Source: Pyrocephalus nanus (lineage: Eukaryota > Chordata > Aves > Passeriformes > Tyrannidae). From it: a stretch of DNA of 64,000 nucleotides. The position numbers and the translations under genes were made by a program. This document shows positions 63,150-64,000 of this stretch, one piece after another (positions within the stretch are counted from its first letter, which is position 1; every line of letters starts with the position of its first letter). The notes under the pieces are model-generated. The model saw only the letters and a program-made list of their open reading frames with translations. It had not been told where the DNA came from and made no database searches. The DNA is taken from assembly GCA_038380795.1 (NCBI GenBank), contig CM076267.1:19738001-19802000 (forward strand). The letters run 5' to 3'.

Positions 63150-64000
63150 CTGGCAAAAAGGATAAGATTTTACATTATTACTTTCAGTCTCTTGGGTTTT
63201 TTGAGATTTTTTTTTTTTTTATTAAGACATTTTGCCCAGATTTATACTTTGTTTCATAAACACCTCCTCAAAACACTGTTGCTATGATGTGGACTGTGGG
63301 TTTCCTGAGGTCAGTGAGAGAAAAGCCTACCACCCAAATTGTTGGCTAAACCTCTCTTTAAGAGAGACAAAGGTCCTGTTCCCATTCCTTCTTATATTGC
63401 CTGTATGTCCATATTGCCATAGTGCAGCAGAATCTCTTACCCCATCATAGTTGGGTTTGTTGTTGTTTTTTTTTTCTCAGTGCTCACATTATTATAATCA
63501 GTTAAATCAAAAGGACTAGTTGCACTGTTATGGATGGGATCCATACATAGCAAGTAGTCATCATCTGCTGTGTACATTCAGTGATGAATGAGAAGGGATA
63601 TTCTATTTGTGGTGGGTTGTTTTTGTTTGGGTTGGGTTTTATTTGTTTCATTTGTTTTTATTTGGTTTTTAATGAAACAAATTAATTCAAGCTATATTTG
63701 TCATAAACTGCATTTAGAAACCAAATCCTGGAGCGCCTGAAGGAAGCTTTCCTTCAGGTATGTAGGACCATATGTGTGCCACGTGTAAAAGTCCAAGAGA
63801 ACTTGGGTTTGAAGATAAGTGGGAAGACATGGTAGACCTTGAATACTGGGCTGGTGCTCTCTTAGATGGGCAACTCGACAAAGACAAAAATTAAGAGATG
63901 TTCTGGCTTCTACATTTTAGAAGTAGCTCTCAGACTGCGTGCACTGTGTCAGAAAGAGCTGGCTCAAATTATAGCACCCATTAGGTTGTCCAGCCTGCTA
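63150..64000. other. ABCB11 intron 2 (partial)
   Basis: Read on the minus strand I find no exon resembling the BSEP start (MSDS...LRSIKK), so the start-codon exon and promoter lie beyond the right edge. T-rich and GTTTG-rich stretches at 63460-63480 and 63615-63670 are low complexity. Confidence 0.6.

Noticed and set aside
1..64000. CRISPR arrays, operons, riboswitches, phage or integrated viral genes
   Set aside because: The window is plainly vertebrate nuclear DNA; no spaced direct repeats, polycistronic layout or viral gene remnant was seen. tRNA and rRNA genes were also not seen.
63150..64000. Start-codon exon of ABCB11
   Set aside because: No minus-strand ATG here opens a frame like the BSEP N-terminus followed by a donor in the right phase; it must lie outside the window.

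Overview
This window is vertebrate nuclear DNA, most likely from a bird. The reasons are split genes with GT-AG introns, compact introns (almost all of ABCB11 fits in about 34 kb), low repeat density, and one clear CR1 LINE with the ATTCTATG-type 3' end typical of birds and other reptiles. I cannot name the species. The gene order SPC25 (-), G6PC2 (+), ABCB11 (-) matches the conserved block of human chromosome 2q (NOSTRIN, SPC25, G6PC2, ABCB11, DHRS9, LRP2).

Layout. Positions 1-10078 hold no gene I can identify; a strong splice acceptor followed by a short open stretch at 2206-2462 may be the last exon of a plus-strand gene lying to the left. SPC25 (kinetochore NDC80 complex) lies on the minus strand at 10190-13151 in six coding exons that join without a break to 229 residues. 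Its 5' side is a CpG island (about 13180-13850) with a cell-cycle promoter signature (CCAAT, E2F-like and CHR motifs) and a perfect 70-bp tandem duplication. G6PC2 (islet-type glucose-6-phosphatase catalytic subunit) lies on the plus strand at 18604-25138 in five exons that join to 355 residues with every catalytic residue present; a TATA box and a CACGTG E-box lie just upstream. ABCB11 (bile salt export pump) lies on the minus strand from 29204 to beyond the right edge. I placed 26 coding exons that join in frame to 1318 residues plus stop; only the exon with the start codon is missing from the window. A 5'-truncated, decayed CR1 copy sits antisense in one of its introns.

The three genes do different jobs: chromosome segregation, glucose cycling in the endoplasmic reticulum, and canalicular bile salt export. 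They are neighbours by ancestral synteny, not as a functional unit. I found no previously undescribed system. The points most worth a second look are the half-degenerate ATP site of this ABCB11, the duplicated block and duplicated candidate splice donor at the SPC25 promoter, simple repeats serving as splice-acceptor tracts in ABCB11, and the unidentified exon candidate at the left. Exon boundaries were worked out by hand from splice sites, reading phase and remembered human proteins; no alignment was run.
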